Positions 18,124 through 27,293 are shown, counted from the first letter of the stretch. The stretch: 64,000 nt of DNA from Dryocola sp036489025 (GCA_036489025.1 DASXGN010000047.1:124001-188000), one strand, 5' to 3'. The notes: generated by a model from the letters alone, not told the origin. Made by a program: numbers and translations.

Positions 18124-18197
18124 GTCGTTCAGTCAAATGGCATGGTCATCGTTTTCGGTCGGCGTATAGTCAACGCCAGAAACGTAAGGAGATAACC

Positions 18198-18896
18198 ATG
18201 AAACACGACCATTTTGTTGTCCAAAGCCCCGCAGTCCCGGCAAAACAGCTGCTGTTACTGTTTCATGGTGTGGGCGACAGCCCGGTTGCGATGGGCGAAA
18301 TCGGCAGCTGGTTCGCACCTTCCTTTCCTGACGCAACGATCGTCAGTATCGGCGGCCCGTCGGTGAGCGGTGCGAGCCAGGGAAGGGAATGGTTCTCCGT
18401 GGCAGGCGTGACGGAAGAAAATCGCCAGCGGCGAATTGACGCGGTTATGCCGAAGTTTATCGAAGTCGTGCGCTACTGGCAGAAACAAAGCAATGTCCCG
18501 GCTGGCGCCACGGCGCTGATCGGTTTCTCGCAGGGCGCAATAATGGCGCTGGAGGCCATCAAAGCCGAGCCTAATCTCGCTTCACGCGTGGTCGCCTTTA
18601 GCGGACGCTATGCCGGGCTGCCGGAAAAAGTGCCGACCGCTACGACTATCCATTTGATTCACGGCGATGAAGATAATGTGATTAACGTGAAGTATGCATT
18701 TGACGCGTCAGAGGCGCTGGAGCGCATCGGTGGGGATTTTACTCTCGATGTGATTGACGATCTGGGCCATGCCATCGACGACCGCAGTATTAAAATTGCG
18801 CTGGACCATCTGCATTACACGGTGCCGAAGCACTATTTTGACGAGGCGTTAAGCGGCGGCACGCCGAAAGACGATGATATTATTGAACTGCTTTAG
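18198..18896 (+). CDS. ypfH: Esterase YpfH (alpha/beta hydrolase)
   Basis: YpfH is a small carboxylesterase/phospholipase-type hydrolase; its natural substrate is unknown. The 232 residues equal E. coli YpfH. The nucleophile serine is in GFSQGAIMAL, the acid residue in HGDEDNVINV and the histidine in LGHAIDD. The oxyanion region LLLFHGVGDSPVAMG is near the N-terminus. AAGGAGATAACC precedes the ATG. It is convergent with ypfN. Confidence 0.93.
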   Translation: MKHDHFVVQSPAVPAKQLLLLFHGVGDSPVAMGEIGSWFAPSFPDATIVSIGGPSVSGASQGREWFSVAGVTEENRQRRIDAVMPKFIEVVRYWQKQSNVPAGATALIGFSQGAIMALEAIKAEPNLASRVVAFSGRYAGLPEKVPTATTIHLIHGDEDNVINVKYAFDASEALERIGGDFTLDVIDDLGHAIDDRSIKIALDHLHYTVPKHYFDEALSGGTPKDDDIIELL

Positions 18897-18902
18897 TTGA
18901 GA

Positions 18903-18925
18903 ACTCCCTCTCGGTGAGAGGGAGT
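18903..18925. terminator. Bidirectional terminator between ypfH and ypfN
   Basis: ACTCCCTCTC-GGT-GAGAGGGAGT is a perfect 10-bp stem between convergent genes; outer bases AGTTGA/TCAACT extend it with a small bulge. Confidence 0.8.
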
Positions 18926-18937
18926 CAACTCAGCGGC

Positions 18938-19129
18938 TTACGGCTTCTTCTTCGGCCGGTCATCCTCGTCATCCCACTTATCATTAAAGTCGCGATGCGG
19001 GGGAAGCTCGGGCTTGTTTGCCATATATTTCTTAGGGTCGATGCGCTTGAGATCCTTAATCACGTTAAGGAAAATCCCCAAAAGCAGCACCAGGACGATA
19101 ATCCACCAGTAGTGCGATAGCCATTCCAT
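18938..19129 (-). CDS. ypfN: Small membrane protein YpfN (UPF0370)
   Basis: A 63-residue protein (E. coli 66) with one N-terminal membrane helix (MEWLSHYWWIIVLVLLLGIF) and a charged tail containing the conserved LANKPELPPHRDF-type block, here MANKPELPPHRDFNDKWDDED. The function is unknown. It lies 29 bp after dapE and is likely the last gene of the yffB-dapE-ypfN operon. Confidence 0.92.
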   Translation of the reverse strand: MEWLSHYWWIIVLVLLLGIFLNVIKDLKRIDPKKYMANKPELPPHRDFNDKWDDEDDRPKKKP

Positions 19130-19158
19130 GCCAGTACCTCGTTGAGTTGAGCGGCCCG

Positions 19159-20286
19159 TCAGGCGACGAGCTGTTCCATGATTCGTTGATACATGCGGGC
19201 CAGAAGCTGCAAATCGGCGGCGTTAACGCACTCATTAATCTTGTGAATGGTCGCGTTCACCGGCCCGAGTTCCACCACCTGCGCACCCATCCGGGCGATA
19301 AAGCGTCCGTCAGAGGTGCCGCCAGTCGTTAAAAGCTGCGGTCTGATTTCATTATAGTGCTGAACGGCGTTCACTACCGCATCGACAAGCTTGCCGCGTG
19401 AGGTGAGGAAAGGCTGGCCTGAAAGCCACCAGTCGATCGTGTAACGCAGCTGGTGCCTGTCGAGCAGCTCAATGACGCGCTGCCTGATGTCCGCGTCGGT
19501 CAGCTCGGTGCTAAAGCGGAAATTGAACTGAACAAACATATCGCCGGGAATCACGTTGTTGCTGCCGGTGCCAGCCTGAATATTGGCTATCTGCATGCTG
19601 GTCGCCGGGAAAAACTCGTTGCCGCGATCCCACTCGATTCCCACCAGCTCGTTGAGCATCGGTGCCGCGCGGTGAACCGGGTTATCTGCGAGATGCGGAT
19701 AGGCGACGTGCCCCTGTACGCCGTGAATCGTCAGGTTGCACGTTAGCGAGCCGCGACGGCCATTTTTTACCACATCACCCACAATTTCGGTGCTGGAAGG
19801 CTCGCCGACCAGGCAGTAATCCAGCCGCTCGCGGCGTTCCATCAGTGCTTCAACAACTTTTACGGTGCCGTTTTTGGCGCTGGCCTCTTCGTCAGATGTG
19901 ATCAGAAACGCCAGGCGGCCTTTGTGATTTGGATGCTGAGCCACAAAACGTTCGGCGGCAACCACCATCGCCGCAAGCGAACCTTTCATATCCGCCGCGC
20001 CGCGTCCAAACAGCATGCCGTCGCGGATGGTTGGTTCGAACGGCGGGTTGATCCAGCGGTCCGCATCGCCGGCAGGCACGACATCGGTATGGCCTGCGAA
20101 CGCCAGCGTTTCGCCTTGTCCTCTCCACGCCCAGAAGTTTTGCGTGTCGCCAAAGTCCATGTGCTCCACGGTAAAACCAATGGCGCGCAGGCGCTCAATA
20201 AGCAGTGCCTGGCAGCCAGCATCGTCGGGGCTCAGGGAAGGGCGGCGGATAAGCTGTTGCGTCAGCTCAATAACCGGGCAGGACAT
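19159..20286 (-). CDS. dapE: Succinyl-diaminopimelate desuccinylase
   Basis: DapE removes succinate from N-succinyl-LL-diaminopimelate in lysine and peptidoglycan precursor synthesis. The 375 residues equal E. coli DapE when started at MSCPVIELTQQL (20286); a 37-codon upstream extension comes from the end of yffB and is not real. M20 di-zinc motifs are visible: FAGHTDVV, GAADMKGSLA and TSDEEASA. It is 4 bp from the yffB stop, so coupled translation is likely. Confidence 0.97.
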   Translation of the reverse strand: MSCPVIELTQQLIRRPSLSPDDAGCQALLIERLRAIGFTVEHMDFGDTQNFWAWRGQGETLAFAGHTDVVPAGDADRWINPPFEPTIRDGMLFGRGAADMKGSLAAMVVAAERFVAQHPNHKGRLAFLITSDEEASAKNGTVKVVEALMERRERLDYCLVGEPSSTEIVGDVVKNGRRGSLTCNLTIHGVQGHVAYPHLADNPVHRAAPMLNELVGIEWDRGNEFFPATSMQIANIQAGTGSNNVIPGDMFVQFNFRFSTELTDADIRQRVIELLDRHQLRYTIDWWLSGQPFLTSRGKLVDAVVNAVQHYNEIRPQLLTTGGTSDGRFIARMGAQVVELGPVNATIHKINECVNAADLQLLARMYQRIMEQLVA

Positions 20287-20290
20287 AGCG

Positions 20291-20647
20291 CTATACCTCG
20301 TTGATAAACTGCTGATAGTTCGATTCATTGAAACCCAGCAGCATAGGCTGCCCGGGCGCGCAGAGCAATGGTCGTTTGATGATTGCGGGCATTTCAAGCA
20401 TTAGCGCGGCGGCGGACTGCGCGTCGGTAATGGATGCCTGGCGCGCCTCATCGAGCTTACGCCACGTGGTGCCGCGGGTGTTAAGCAGGGCTTCCCAGCC
20501 CAGTTCCGCGATAAAACTGTTCAGCAAATCGATGTCCAGGCCATCAGCGCGATAGTCATGAAACTGGTAATCAATGCCCTGGGCTTCCAGCCAGCGGCGC
20601 GCCTTTTTGATGGTGTCGCAGTTTTTGATGCCGTAAAGGGTTATCAC
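20291..20647 (-). CDS. yffB: ArsC/Spx-family protein YffB
   Basis: The 118-residue thioredoxin-fold protein has the E. coli YffB length, starting at a GTG (MITLYGIKNCDTIKKARRW). The ArsC-type cysteine is at residue 10. The conserved motif LLNTRGTTWRKL and the cis-proline-like KRPLLC follow. The E. coli protein is thought to be a glutathione-dependent thiol reductase, but its role is not established. It leads the yffB-dapE-ypfN operon. Confidence 0.92.
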   Translation of the reverse strand: MITLYGIKNCDTIKKARRWLEAQGIDYQFHDYRADGLDIDLLNSFIAELGWEALLNTRGTTWRKLDEARQASITDAQSAAALMLEMPAIIKRPLLCAPGQPMLLGFNESNYQQFINEV

Positions 20648-20943
20648 GGGGCTTCAGTCCTTTTGTCGAAACTCTGCTTTCTTCATCAAGAAATGAGTTT
20701 GCTTTAAAAATGAGAATAAAGTACGAAGGAAAAATATTACCTAATTGCTACGCTGATAGTCACGGAATATAACGACCGTTATACAATTTGAATGACTTTT
20801 CATCAATTATGCAAAGGCCTATTACAGGCCGATTGAAAATTATCGCGTTGCCGATATCGCGGCCTGCTAAAAATGAATGAATAAATATTATTCAGCTTGC
20901 GTTCTGCTCCGTCACCCTCCTCATTCTGTTACTCCAGCGTGCC

Positions 20944-20959
20944 TGTGAGGCCGCTCACA
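20944..20959. promoter_or_regulatory. Perfect CRP core site (TGTGA-N6-TCACA)
   Basis: TGTGA-GGCCGC-TCACA matches the CRP core at all ten positions and sits in a perfect 9-bp inverted repeat (20941-20962). The AT-rich outer flanks of the best CRP sites are missing. It is about 185-215 bp upstream of the candidate ypfM promoter, so its target is unclear. It could instead be a plain hairpin. Confidence 0.5.
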
Positions 20960-21118
20960 GGCCGGTATTGCCCGCTGCATACAAATTCCTAAAGTTAAAG
21001 AAACATTTTGTTTCAGGTGTTCCGTCACATTAATCAAAAATAGACGGGCTAAGATTGGGGTATTACGCAATGACAATAAATATGCGGTGGCGGCGGGAAA
21101 GCAGCTGTTCAGAATTGC

Positions 21119-21147
21119 TTCACCCGCCGGGCGAGTTTGCGTATGAT
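21119..21147 (+). promoter_or_regulatory. Candidate ypfM promoter
   Basis: TTCACC (4 of 6) and TATGAT (5 of 6) are separated by 17 bases, with the predicted start about 19 bases before the ypfM ATG. Confidence 0.5.
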
Positions 21148-21172
21148 TAAAGCAATTATAAGAGAGGACGTT

Positions 21173-21232
21173 ATGATTGAGCATGAACTGGGGAACTGGA
21201 AAGATTTCATTGAAGATATGCTTCGCAAATGA
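21173..21232 (+). CDS. ypfM: 19-residue small protein YpfM
   Basis: The reading frame encodes MIEHELGNWKDFIEDMLRK, differing at only a few positions from the 19-residue E. coli YpfM. AGAGAGG lies 5-6 bases before the ATG. The peptide is amphipathic and has no membrane segment; its function is not known to me. The position, between yffB-dapE and the end of acrD, is the E. coli position, and conservation of the peptide rather than the flanks argues for a real protein. A terminator follows at 21294-21322. Confidence 0.92.
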   Translation: MIEHELGNWKDFIEDMLRK

Positions 21233-21293
21233 TCTGACCGGCAAACGACAAGAGCACGATGTTCTTATTTGATTATCTCTGAGCAACATCACT

Positions 21294-21322
21294 AAAAAGG
21301 CGACCAAATGGCCGCCTTTTTT
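21294..21322. terminator. Terminator between ypfM and acrD
   Basis: AAAGGCG and CGCCTTT pair around ACC-AAAT-GGC, with a T run on the plus side and on the minus side a T run from the opposing A stretch. It can serve both convergent genes. Confidence 0.85.
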
Positions 21323-21333
21323 GTTTCCGGCGA

Positions 21334-24300
21334 TTAATCTGCATGCGGCTCTTTAAGCGGGAAGCGGCGACGCACCAGCACGAAGAACAGCGGCACAAAG
21401 AAAATGGCCAGCACGGTGGCGGAAATCATGCCGCCCATCACCCCGGTGCCCACCGCGTGCTGGCTGCCGGAGCCCGCGCCGCTGCTGGTTGCCATCGGCA
21501 GTACGCCGAAGATAAAGGCCAGTGAAGTCATCAGAATCGGGCGTAAACGCTGGCGGCAGGCGTCAAGCGTGGCGGAAACCAGCTCCCGGCCCTGGGCGTT
21601 CATATCGTTGGCAAATTCGACGATTAATATCGCATTCTTCGCCGAAAGCCCGATAACCGTGAGCAGCCCTACCTGGAAGTAAACGTCGTTCTCAAGCCCC
21701 CGCATCCAGGTGGCGAGCAGGGCACCGATGACCCCGAGCGGCACCACCAGCATGACGGAAAACGGCACCGACCAGCTTTCATAAAGCGCGGCCAGGCACA
21801 GGAAAACGACCAGCAGCGAAATGGCGTACAGCGCCGGAGCCTGCGCGCCGGAGAGCCTTTCCTGATAAGACATGCCGGTCCACTCCAGCCCAAAGCCGTT
21901 CGGCAGCTGGCGCACCAGATTTTCCATAATGTCCATCGCCGTACCGGTACTGATCCCCTGCGCGGCTTCACCGACTATTTCCACGGCGGAATAGCCGTTA
22001 TAGCGTTCCAGACGCGGAGAGCCGGTTTCCCAGCGGGAAGTGGCGAACGCCGAGAAAGGCACCATGCCACCGTCTTTATTGCGGACGTACCAGCTATTGA
22101 TGTCGTCCGGCAGCATACGATATTTGGCCGCAGCCTGGACATAGACCTTCTTCACGCGGCCTCGATCCATAAAGTCGTTAACGTAGCTGGAGCCCCAGGC
22201 CGTTTGCAGCGTGTTGTTGATGTCGTCGATAGAAACGCCGAGCGCCTGAGCTTTACGCTGATCGATATCAATCTGCATCTGCGGGCTGTCGTCCAGGCCG
22301 TTGTGGCGCACGCGCGTCAGCGAACCGTCGTTGCCCGCCAGCTCCAGCAGTTTATTTCTGGCCTGCATCAGGGCGGCATGCCCCGCACCCGCGTGATCCT
22401 GAAGCTCCATATCAAAGCCCGCGGCGTTGCCCAGGCCGTTAATGGCTGGCGGGCTGCTGGCGATAACCTGCGCTTCTTTAATCTTGCGAAATGCCTTGGT
22501 AGCCCGCTCGATAATGGCAAAAGAGCTGCCGTTATCCGAGTCTCTGTCGTCCCAGTCTTTCAGGCGGACAAACATACGCGCCACGTTCTGCCCGTTGCCG
22601 CCGGGGCCGGCACCGATTGTGGAGAACACCGAGAGCACGTTGGCTTTCTCCTGAGTCAGGTAATACTGTTCGATGCGGTCAACGATTTTCAGCGTCTGCT
22701 GCTGCGTTGAGCCGCTGGGCAGCTGTACGGAAGTGGTGAATACGCCGCGATCTTCCAGCGGAAGGAACGAGGTCGGCAGCCTTAAGAACAGGAAGACCAT
22801 CCCGCCGAGCAGCAGCGCATAAATCAGCATCCAGCGCGCGCTGCGCGCCAGAATTTTGCCGACGCCGCTTTCATAGCGCGCGGCGTTGCGGTTGAACATA
22901 CGGTTAAACCAGCCAAAAAAGCCTTTTTGACCGTGCTGTTCGCCTTTGTGCAGCGGCTTCAGAATCGTGGCACACAGGGCAGGGGTGAGGATCAGCGCGA
23001 CCAGCACTGATAGCACCATGGCCGAAACGATAGTTATTGAGAACTGACGATAAATAGCCCCGGTCGTGCCGCCGAAGAACGCCATTGGCACGAAGACGGC
23101 GGAGAGCACCATGGCAATCCCGACCAGCGCGCCCTGTATCTGGCCCATTGATTTCCGCGTGGCCTCTCTGGGCGAGAGGCCTTCTTCGGTCATGATGCGC
23201 TCGACGTTCTCTACCACGACGATGGCGTCATCCACCAGCAGGCCTATCGCCAGCACCATCGCGAACATCGTCAGGGTGTTAATACTGTAGCCAAAGGCGT
23301 AAAGCACCGAGAAGGTGCCCAGCAGGACCACCGGGACGGCAATGGTAGGAATAAGCGTTGCGCGGAAGTTCTGTAAAAACAGGTACATGACCAGGAAGAC
23401 CAGCAGAATGGCCTCCAGCAGCGTTTTCACAACGTCTTTAATCGAGGCTTTAACGAACGGCGTGGTTTCATAGGCGATTTTCGCCTCCAGACCGTGCGGG
23501 AAGAACTGCGAAAGCTCATCGATTTTAGCGCGGGCGAGCCGGTCGGTTTCCATTTCGTTCGCGCCGGATGCCAGCTTGATGCCGAGCCCCGATGCCGCCT
23601 GACCGTTGTAACGGCTTAAGAAATCATATTTCTCGGCCCCTAGCTCTACGTCCGCAACGTCACCAAGGGTGACGACTGAGCCATCCTGATTCACTCGCAG
23701 AGTAATATCTTTAAACTGCTGGGGGGTTTGCAATAAAGACTGGGCGTTGATGGTGGCGTTTAGGGCCTGTAAATCCACGGAGGGCGTGCCGCCGAGCTGG
23801 CCCACGGCAATCTGCGCGTTCTGCGAGCTGATGGCATCGACCACGTCCTGCGTCGTTAGCTGATAGCTGGTGAGCTTGTTAGGGTCGAGCCAGATGCGCA
23901 TCGAGTACTGTGAGCCGTAAGCGTCGACGCTGCCTACGCCGTTGATACGGCTGAGCGGGTCCTGCACGTTACTGGCGACGTAATCCGAAATATCCTGCTT
24001 GTCCATGCTGCCGTCGGTGGACACGAACGCCACCATCAGGATATTGGTATCGCCGGTTTTATTGACGGTCACGCCTTGAGTTTGCACAGCCTGCGGGAGC
24101 TTACGCACTGCGGATTGAAGCTGGTTTTGCACCTGCTGTACGGCTTCATCAGGATCGGTCCCGGCTTTAAAGCTCAGGGTGATGGTTGCCTGGCCTGCGC
24201 TGCTGCTCTGCGACGACATGTACATCATGTTGTCGAGGCCGGTCATATTCTGCTCGATAACCTGGGTGACGGTATTCTCCAGGGTCTGAGCTGAAGCCCC

Positions 24301-24450
24301 AGGATAGTTAGCGGTGATGCGCACGTTAGGCGGTGCGAGGTCGGGATATTGCTCAACGGGGAGCGAAAAGATAGCAAGCGTACCGGTGAGGCACAAAATA
24401 ATGGCCAGCACCCATGCAAAAATGGGGCGATTGATGAAGAAATTCGCCAT
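21334..24450 (-). CDS. acrD: RND multidrug efflux pump AcrD
   Basis: AcrD is the inner-membrane proton antiporter that, with AcrA and TolC, exports aminoglycosides and other hydrophilic amphiphiles. The 1038 residues align with E. coli AcrD (1037) along the whole length. Twelve membrane segments and two large periplasmic loops are present. The proton-relay Asp pair is in GLLVDDAIVVVENVERI near residue 407, and the partner Lys in SAKNAILIVEF near residue 940. A BaeR-like box lies 73-88 bp upstream. narQ-narP lies directly upstream on the same strand. Confidence 0.97.
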   Translation of the reverse strand: MANFFINRPIFAWVLAIILCLTGTLAIFSLPVEQYPDLAPPNVRITANYPGASAQTLENTVTQVIEQNMTGLDNMMYMSSQSSSAGQATITLSFKAGTDPDEAVQQVQNQLQSAVRKLPQAVQTQGVTVNKTGDTNILMVAFVSTDGSMDKQDISDYVASNVQDPLSRINGVGSVDAYGSQYSMRIWLDPNKLTSYQLTTQDVVDAISSQNAQIAVGQLGGTPSVDLQALNATINAQSLLQTPQQFKDITLRVNQDGSVVTLGDVADVELGAEKYDFLSRYNGQAASGLGIKLASGANEMETDRLARAKIDELSQFFPHGLEAKIAYETTPFVKASIKDVVKTLLEAILLVFLVMYLFLQNFRATLIPTIAVPVVLLGTFSVLYAFGYSINTLTMFAMVLAIGLLVDDAIVVVENVERIMTEEGLSPREATRKSMGQIQGALVGIAMVLSAVFVPMAFFGGTTGAIYRQFSITIVSAMVLSVLVALILTPALCATILKPLHKGEQHGQKGFFGWFNRMFNRNAARYESGVGKILARSARWMLIYALLLGGMVFLFLRLPTSFLPLEDRGVFTTSVQLPSGSTQQQTLKIVDRIEQYYLTQEKANVLSVFSTIGAGPGGNGQNVARMFVRLKDWDDRDSDNGSSFAIIERATKAFRKIKEAQVIASSPPAINGLGNAAGFDMELQDHAGAGHAALMQARNKLLELAGNDGSLTRVRHNGLDDSPQMQIDIDQRKAQALGVSIDDINNTLQTAWGSSYVNDFMDRGRVKKVYVQAAAKYRMLPDDINSWYVRNKDGGMVPFSAFATSRWETGSPRLERYNGYSAVEIVGEAAQGISTGTAMDIMENLVRQLPNGFGLEWTGMSYQERLSGAQAPALYAISLLVVFLCLAALYESWSVPFSVMLVVPLGVIGALLATWMRGLENDVYFQVGLLTVIGLSAKNAILIVEFANDMNAQGRELVSATLDACRQRLRPILMTSLAFIFGVLPMATSSGAGSGSQHAVGTGVMGGMISATVLAIFFVPLFFVLVRRRFPLKEPHAD

Positions 24451-24522
24451 CTGGTCAGGACCTCGTAAGTACTTCAGATTGTCGTTATGGGGGCAGCTGT
24501 CACTGTAGCGCTATCCTCAGGT

Positions 24523-24538
24523 CCAAACGTGGAGAAAA
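24523..24538 (-). promoter_or_regulatory. BaeR-type box upstream of acrD
   Basis: On the minus strand TTTTCTCCA-CGT-TTGG matches the BaeR box (TTTTTCTCCATNATTGGC) in both conserved halves with the correct spacing. In E. coli acrD is induced by BaeSR, so this fits known regulation. Confidence 0.65.
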
Positions 24539-24598
24539 TGAGGAGATAGTGTAAATTATATTAGCGTGCTATCGATGACCGCGGCGGATTTCAAGGGC

Positions 24599-25243
24599 TT
24601 AAACGCCCCGGCTTTCAAGGAAAAGCACCGTCGCTGCCACCCGCGAACGAACCTGAAGTTTACGCAGTAAATTACGGATATGAACCTTCACCGTTTCTTC
24701 AGAAATATGCAGCCCTGCTGCGATCTGCTTATTAGACAGGCCTCGCGCCACTTCCTGTAAGACATCCAGTTCACGTTCGGTTAGCGCAGCGAAGGGATCG
24801 CTGGCGCGCTTTTCCGTGCCGCGGGTGCGCAGGTATTCGGCTACCTGTTCGCTGAATGCTGCACCGCCTTTGGCTCCCCGACGAATATCATCCAGTAACA
24901 CTTCCGGATCGCTGTCTTTAAGCAAATAGCCGTCGGCTCCGGCATCAATTAGCGCAAAGATGTCGCTGCGCGAGTCGGATACCGTCAGGACGATAATGCG
25001 CGCCACGACGCCTTCCCGGCGCAGCGCGTTGAGCGTGTCCAGCCCGCTCAGCCCCTTCATGTTGAGATCGAGCAGAATGAGATCCGGGGAAAGACGGTTG
25101 GCGAGGCTGATGGCTTCTGTACCGCTGCTGGCCTCACCGACAACTCGAAAACTGTCGTCCATCTCCAGAAGCTGGCGGACGCCCCGGCGCATTAAAGGAT
25201 GATCGTCGACAATTAAAACTTCAAAGACACTTCGCTCGCTCAT
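24599..25243 (-). CDS. narP: Nitrate/nitrite response regulator NarP
   Basis: NarP is the DNA-binding partner of NarQ and activates nap and other nitrate/nitrite-responsive genes. The 214 residues are close to E. coli NarP (215). The receiver domain has FEVLIVDDHPLMRRGV and the phospho-acceptor Asp in LILLDLNMKGLSG, near residue 58. A LuxR-type helix-turn-helix follows (LTERELDVLQEVARGLSNKQIA, split as LTERELDVL and GLSNKQIA). Similarity to NarP is greater than to NarL in the linker. It is 15 bp after narQ; in E. coli narP is elsewhere. Confidence 0.92.
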   Translation of the reverse strand: MSERSVFEVLIVDDHPLMRRGVRQLLEMDDSFRVVGEASSGTEAISLANRLSPDLILLDLNMKGLSGLDTLNALRREGVVARIIVLTVSDSRSDIFALIDAGADGYLLKDSDPEVLLDDIRRGAKGGAAFSEQVAEYLRTRGTEKRASDPFAALTERELDVLQEVARGLSNKQIAAGLHISEETVKVHIRNLLRKLQVRSRVAATVLFLESRGV

Positions 25244-25258
25244 TGCTGCTCCTGGCTA

Positions 25259-26962
25259 TTATTCATCGTTATTTTTATTGTCTGCTGTCGACGACTGAAA
25301 CGTTATCGCGATCAGCGTTCCTCCCTCTGCAGGGCGGGAAATCGTTAACCGGCCACCTAATTGGGCGGCACGTTCATGCATGATATTCAGACCGTAATGG
25401 CCTTCGGGTTCATCGAGGCTGGCGATGCCTTTGCCATTATCAAGAATAGCCGCCGTGTGTTCCCCCGTGGGAGAGGTGACGCAGGTTACTGAAATCTCCT
25501 GCGCCGCCGCGTGCTTGATGGCGTTAAGCACCGCTTCGCGGATAATTTGCAGCAGATGAACCTGCTGTTGGGCATCCAACGCCTGAGTAGGCATTCTACA
25601 GTCGAGGTGAATCGCTGCATTCGTTTGTTGGCGAAGCGGAGCGATCATTTCCTGCAGCGCAGCGGGCAAATTGGCCTGCTGCAACGTTAAACGGAAGGTT
25701 GTCAGCAGTTCACGGAGCTGTCGATAGGCGTCGTTCAGCGCCTGCGAGAAGTCGCCAATAATCATCTGCGCTTTGTCATTTTCTGCCGGTACCGCGCGTT
25801 TAAGCAGCGTAAGCTGAATGCGTAAATAGGACAGAACCTGCGCCAGGGAGTCATGCAGCTCGCGGGCAATGATCGCCCGCTCCTGCATCAGCAAGAGCTG
25901 CTGGTAATGTTTCTGCGCCTGGTTAAAGTACAACCCTTGTCCCAGCATGCCGGCAACGCTTTGCATCAGCGGATTCGGCGGCGTGCTGGCTGGGGCCTGC
26001 CAGCGCAGCTGGCCAAGGATCTCGTCCTGCTGGGTGACCGGCAGCGTTTGCCAGGCGGTGTTTTCCTGCTGTTTACCGTCGCTTAACCGCCAGTTTTCAC
26101 CAATCTGCATCTCAATATAATCGACCTTTTCATGCTGGCGAACCAGCTGAAGGATCTGGGTAAAACAGTGCTGGTCGATTGTGCTGACGTTGAGCGCCTG
26201 CGAGCAGGAGTAAAGTACCTCCAGCGTTCGGTTTGCTTCCTGAAGATCGAGGGTTTTTTCCTGAACCTTATCTTCAAGTGAACGATAGAGCTTTTGCAGT
26301 TCGTCAGCCATGCGCGTGAAGGTATGCGTCAGCAGACCTATCTCGTTGGGCAATGTGGTATCCAGCGGCGGGTGATTGAATTTACCGCGCTCTATGGATT
26401 CGCTGGCCAGCATCAGCTTATTAAGCGGAGCAACTACCTGGTGGCGGAAGCGGCGCAGGGTAAAAAAGACCAGCGTGAAAATAGCGATAAATCCCACGAC
26501 GGAAGTGGCGACCACCTGCATCATTTTACGTTCGGCATAGTGCTGCAGGGCCAGCACGAACAGGTCTATCTGTGCCACATAGCTGGCAATATTGGCCTTA
26601 TACCAGGCTATATCGCCCTGGCGGATATGGCGCTCCATCTCAAGCCAGGCGGAATTAATCGCGTTATAGCGTTCGCGAACTTCCGCAGGCACCCATACGC
26701 GGCCTGGTTTGAGCAACGCTTCGGAGCGTAGCGACTGTTCGTACTGCGCCAGGTGCCGCTTCAGCGCTACCGGATCGCTCTGCAAATCGTAGCCTAAGCG
26801 GTAGCTTTGCATACGCAGAGAACCGGCAACGTTCACCGCCTCGGCGTCGCGCAAACTGCTGGCAAGCGTCAGCAGCGCCACGCCCGTTGAAAGCAGCGAA
26901 AGCAGGACGATATAAAAGAACGAGCGGGCAAGACTCGCGGAGACTGAGCGTCTAACCGTCAC
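25259..26962 (-). CDS. narQ: Nitrate/nitrite sensor histidine kinase NarQ
   Basis: NarQ binds nitrate or nitrite in the periplasm and phosphorylates NarP/NarL. The 567 residues (E. coli 566) start at a GTG (MTVRRSVSASLARSFFYIV). Two membrane helices flank a periplasmic sensor with the ligand-binding P-box VAGSLRMQSYRLGYD. HAMP (after residue 170), a linker, the HisKA_3 H-box ARELHDSLAQVLSYLRIQL and an ATPase domain (DNGKGI, EGHYGLNIMHERA) follow. It heads a narQ-narP pair divergent from the nap operon. Confidence 0.96.
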   Translation of the reverse strand: MTVRRSVSASLARSFFYIVLLSLLSTGVALLTLASSLRDAEAVNVAGSLRMQSYRLGYDLQSDPVALKRHLAQYEQSLRSEALLKPGRVWVPAEVRERYNAINSAWLEMERHIRQGDIAWYKANIASYVAQIDLFVLALQHYAERKMMQVVATSVVGFIAIFTLVFFTLRRFRHQVVAPLNKLMLASESIERGKFNHPPLDTTLPNEIGLLTHTFTRMADELQKLYRSLEDKVQEKTLDLQEANRTLEVLYSCSQALNVSTIDQHCFTQILQLVRQHEKVDYIEMQIGENWRLSDGKQQENTAWQTLPVTQQDEILGQLRWQAPASTPPNPLMQSVAGMLGQGLYFNQAQKHYQQLLLMQERAIIARELHDSLAQVLSYLRIQLTLLKRAVPAENDKAQMIIGDFSQALNDAYRQLRELLTTFRLTLQQANLPAALQEMIAPLRQQTNAAIHLDCRMPTQALDAQQQVHLLQIIREAVLNAIKHAAAQEISVTCVTSPTGEHTAAILDNGKGIASLDEPEGHYGLNIMHERAAQLGGRLTISRPAEGGTLIAITFQSSTADNKNNDE

Positions 26963-27293
26963 CGGGCAATAACCTCTTCAAATCTGTGGTGAGCGAAACG
27001 TACCAGAAAGCGACGCCGGTAAAAATGTTGGCCATCGTTATTTCGGCATGTATTCCAAAACTGACGGATATTTGACGTTTTTAAAGCGAAATCCTCCTCC
27101 GGGAGGAGGTTTGTTCACTGCAATGCTACCCAGTTTATGCCTGACGGCTACTCCTCACCAGGTAACGGGGCGTTTTATTCTCATGCCGGACATCCAGCCA
27201 TTGTCAGCGACACATTCAGGCCGGGAATAAAATACCTTTTGAAAAATAAGCCGCTGCCGGAAAGCGCGGGAATTCCCCAAACCACACTGATAT

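Larger units (their letters stand above)
20648..21172. other. 525-bp region between yffB and ypfM without larger genes
   Basis: This AT-rich region between divergent yffB and ypfM holds no ORF that I support. It contains a perfect CRP core at 20944-20959, a candidate ypfM promoter at 21119-21147 and the yffB promoter region. The remainder, notably 20965-21110, could carry an unannotated RNA, but I see no clear terminator inside it. Confidence 0.6.
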
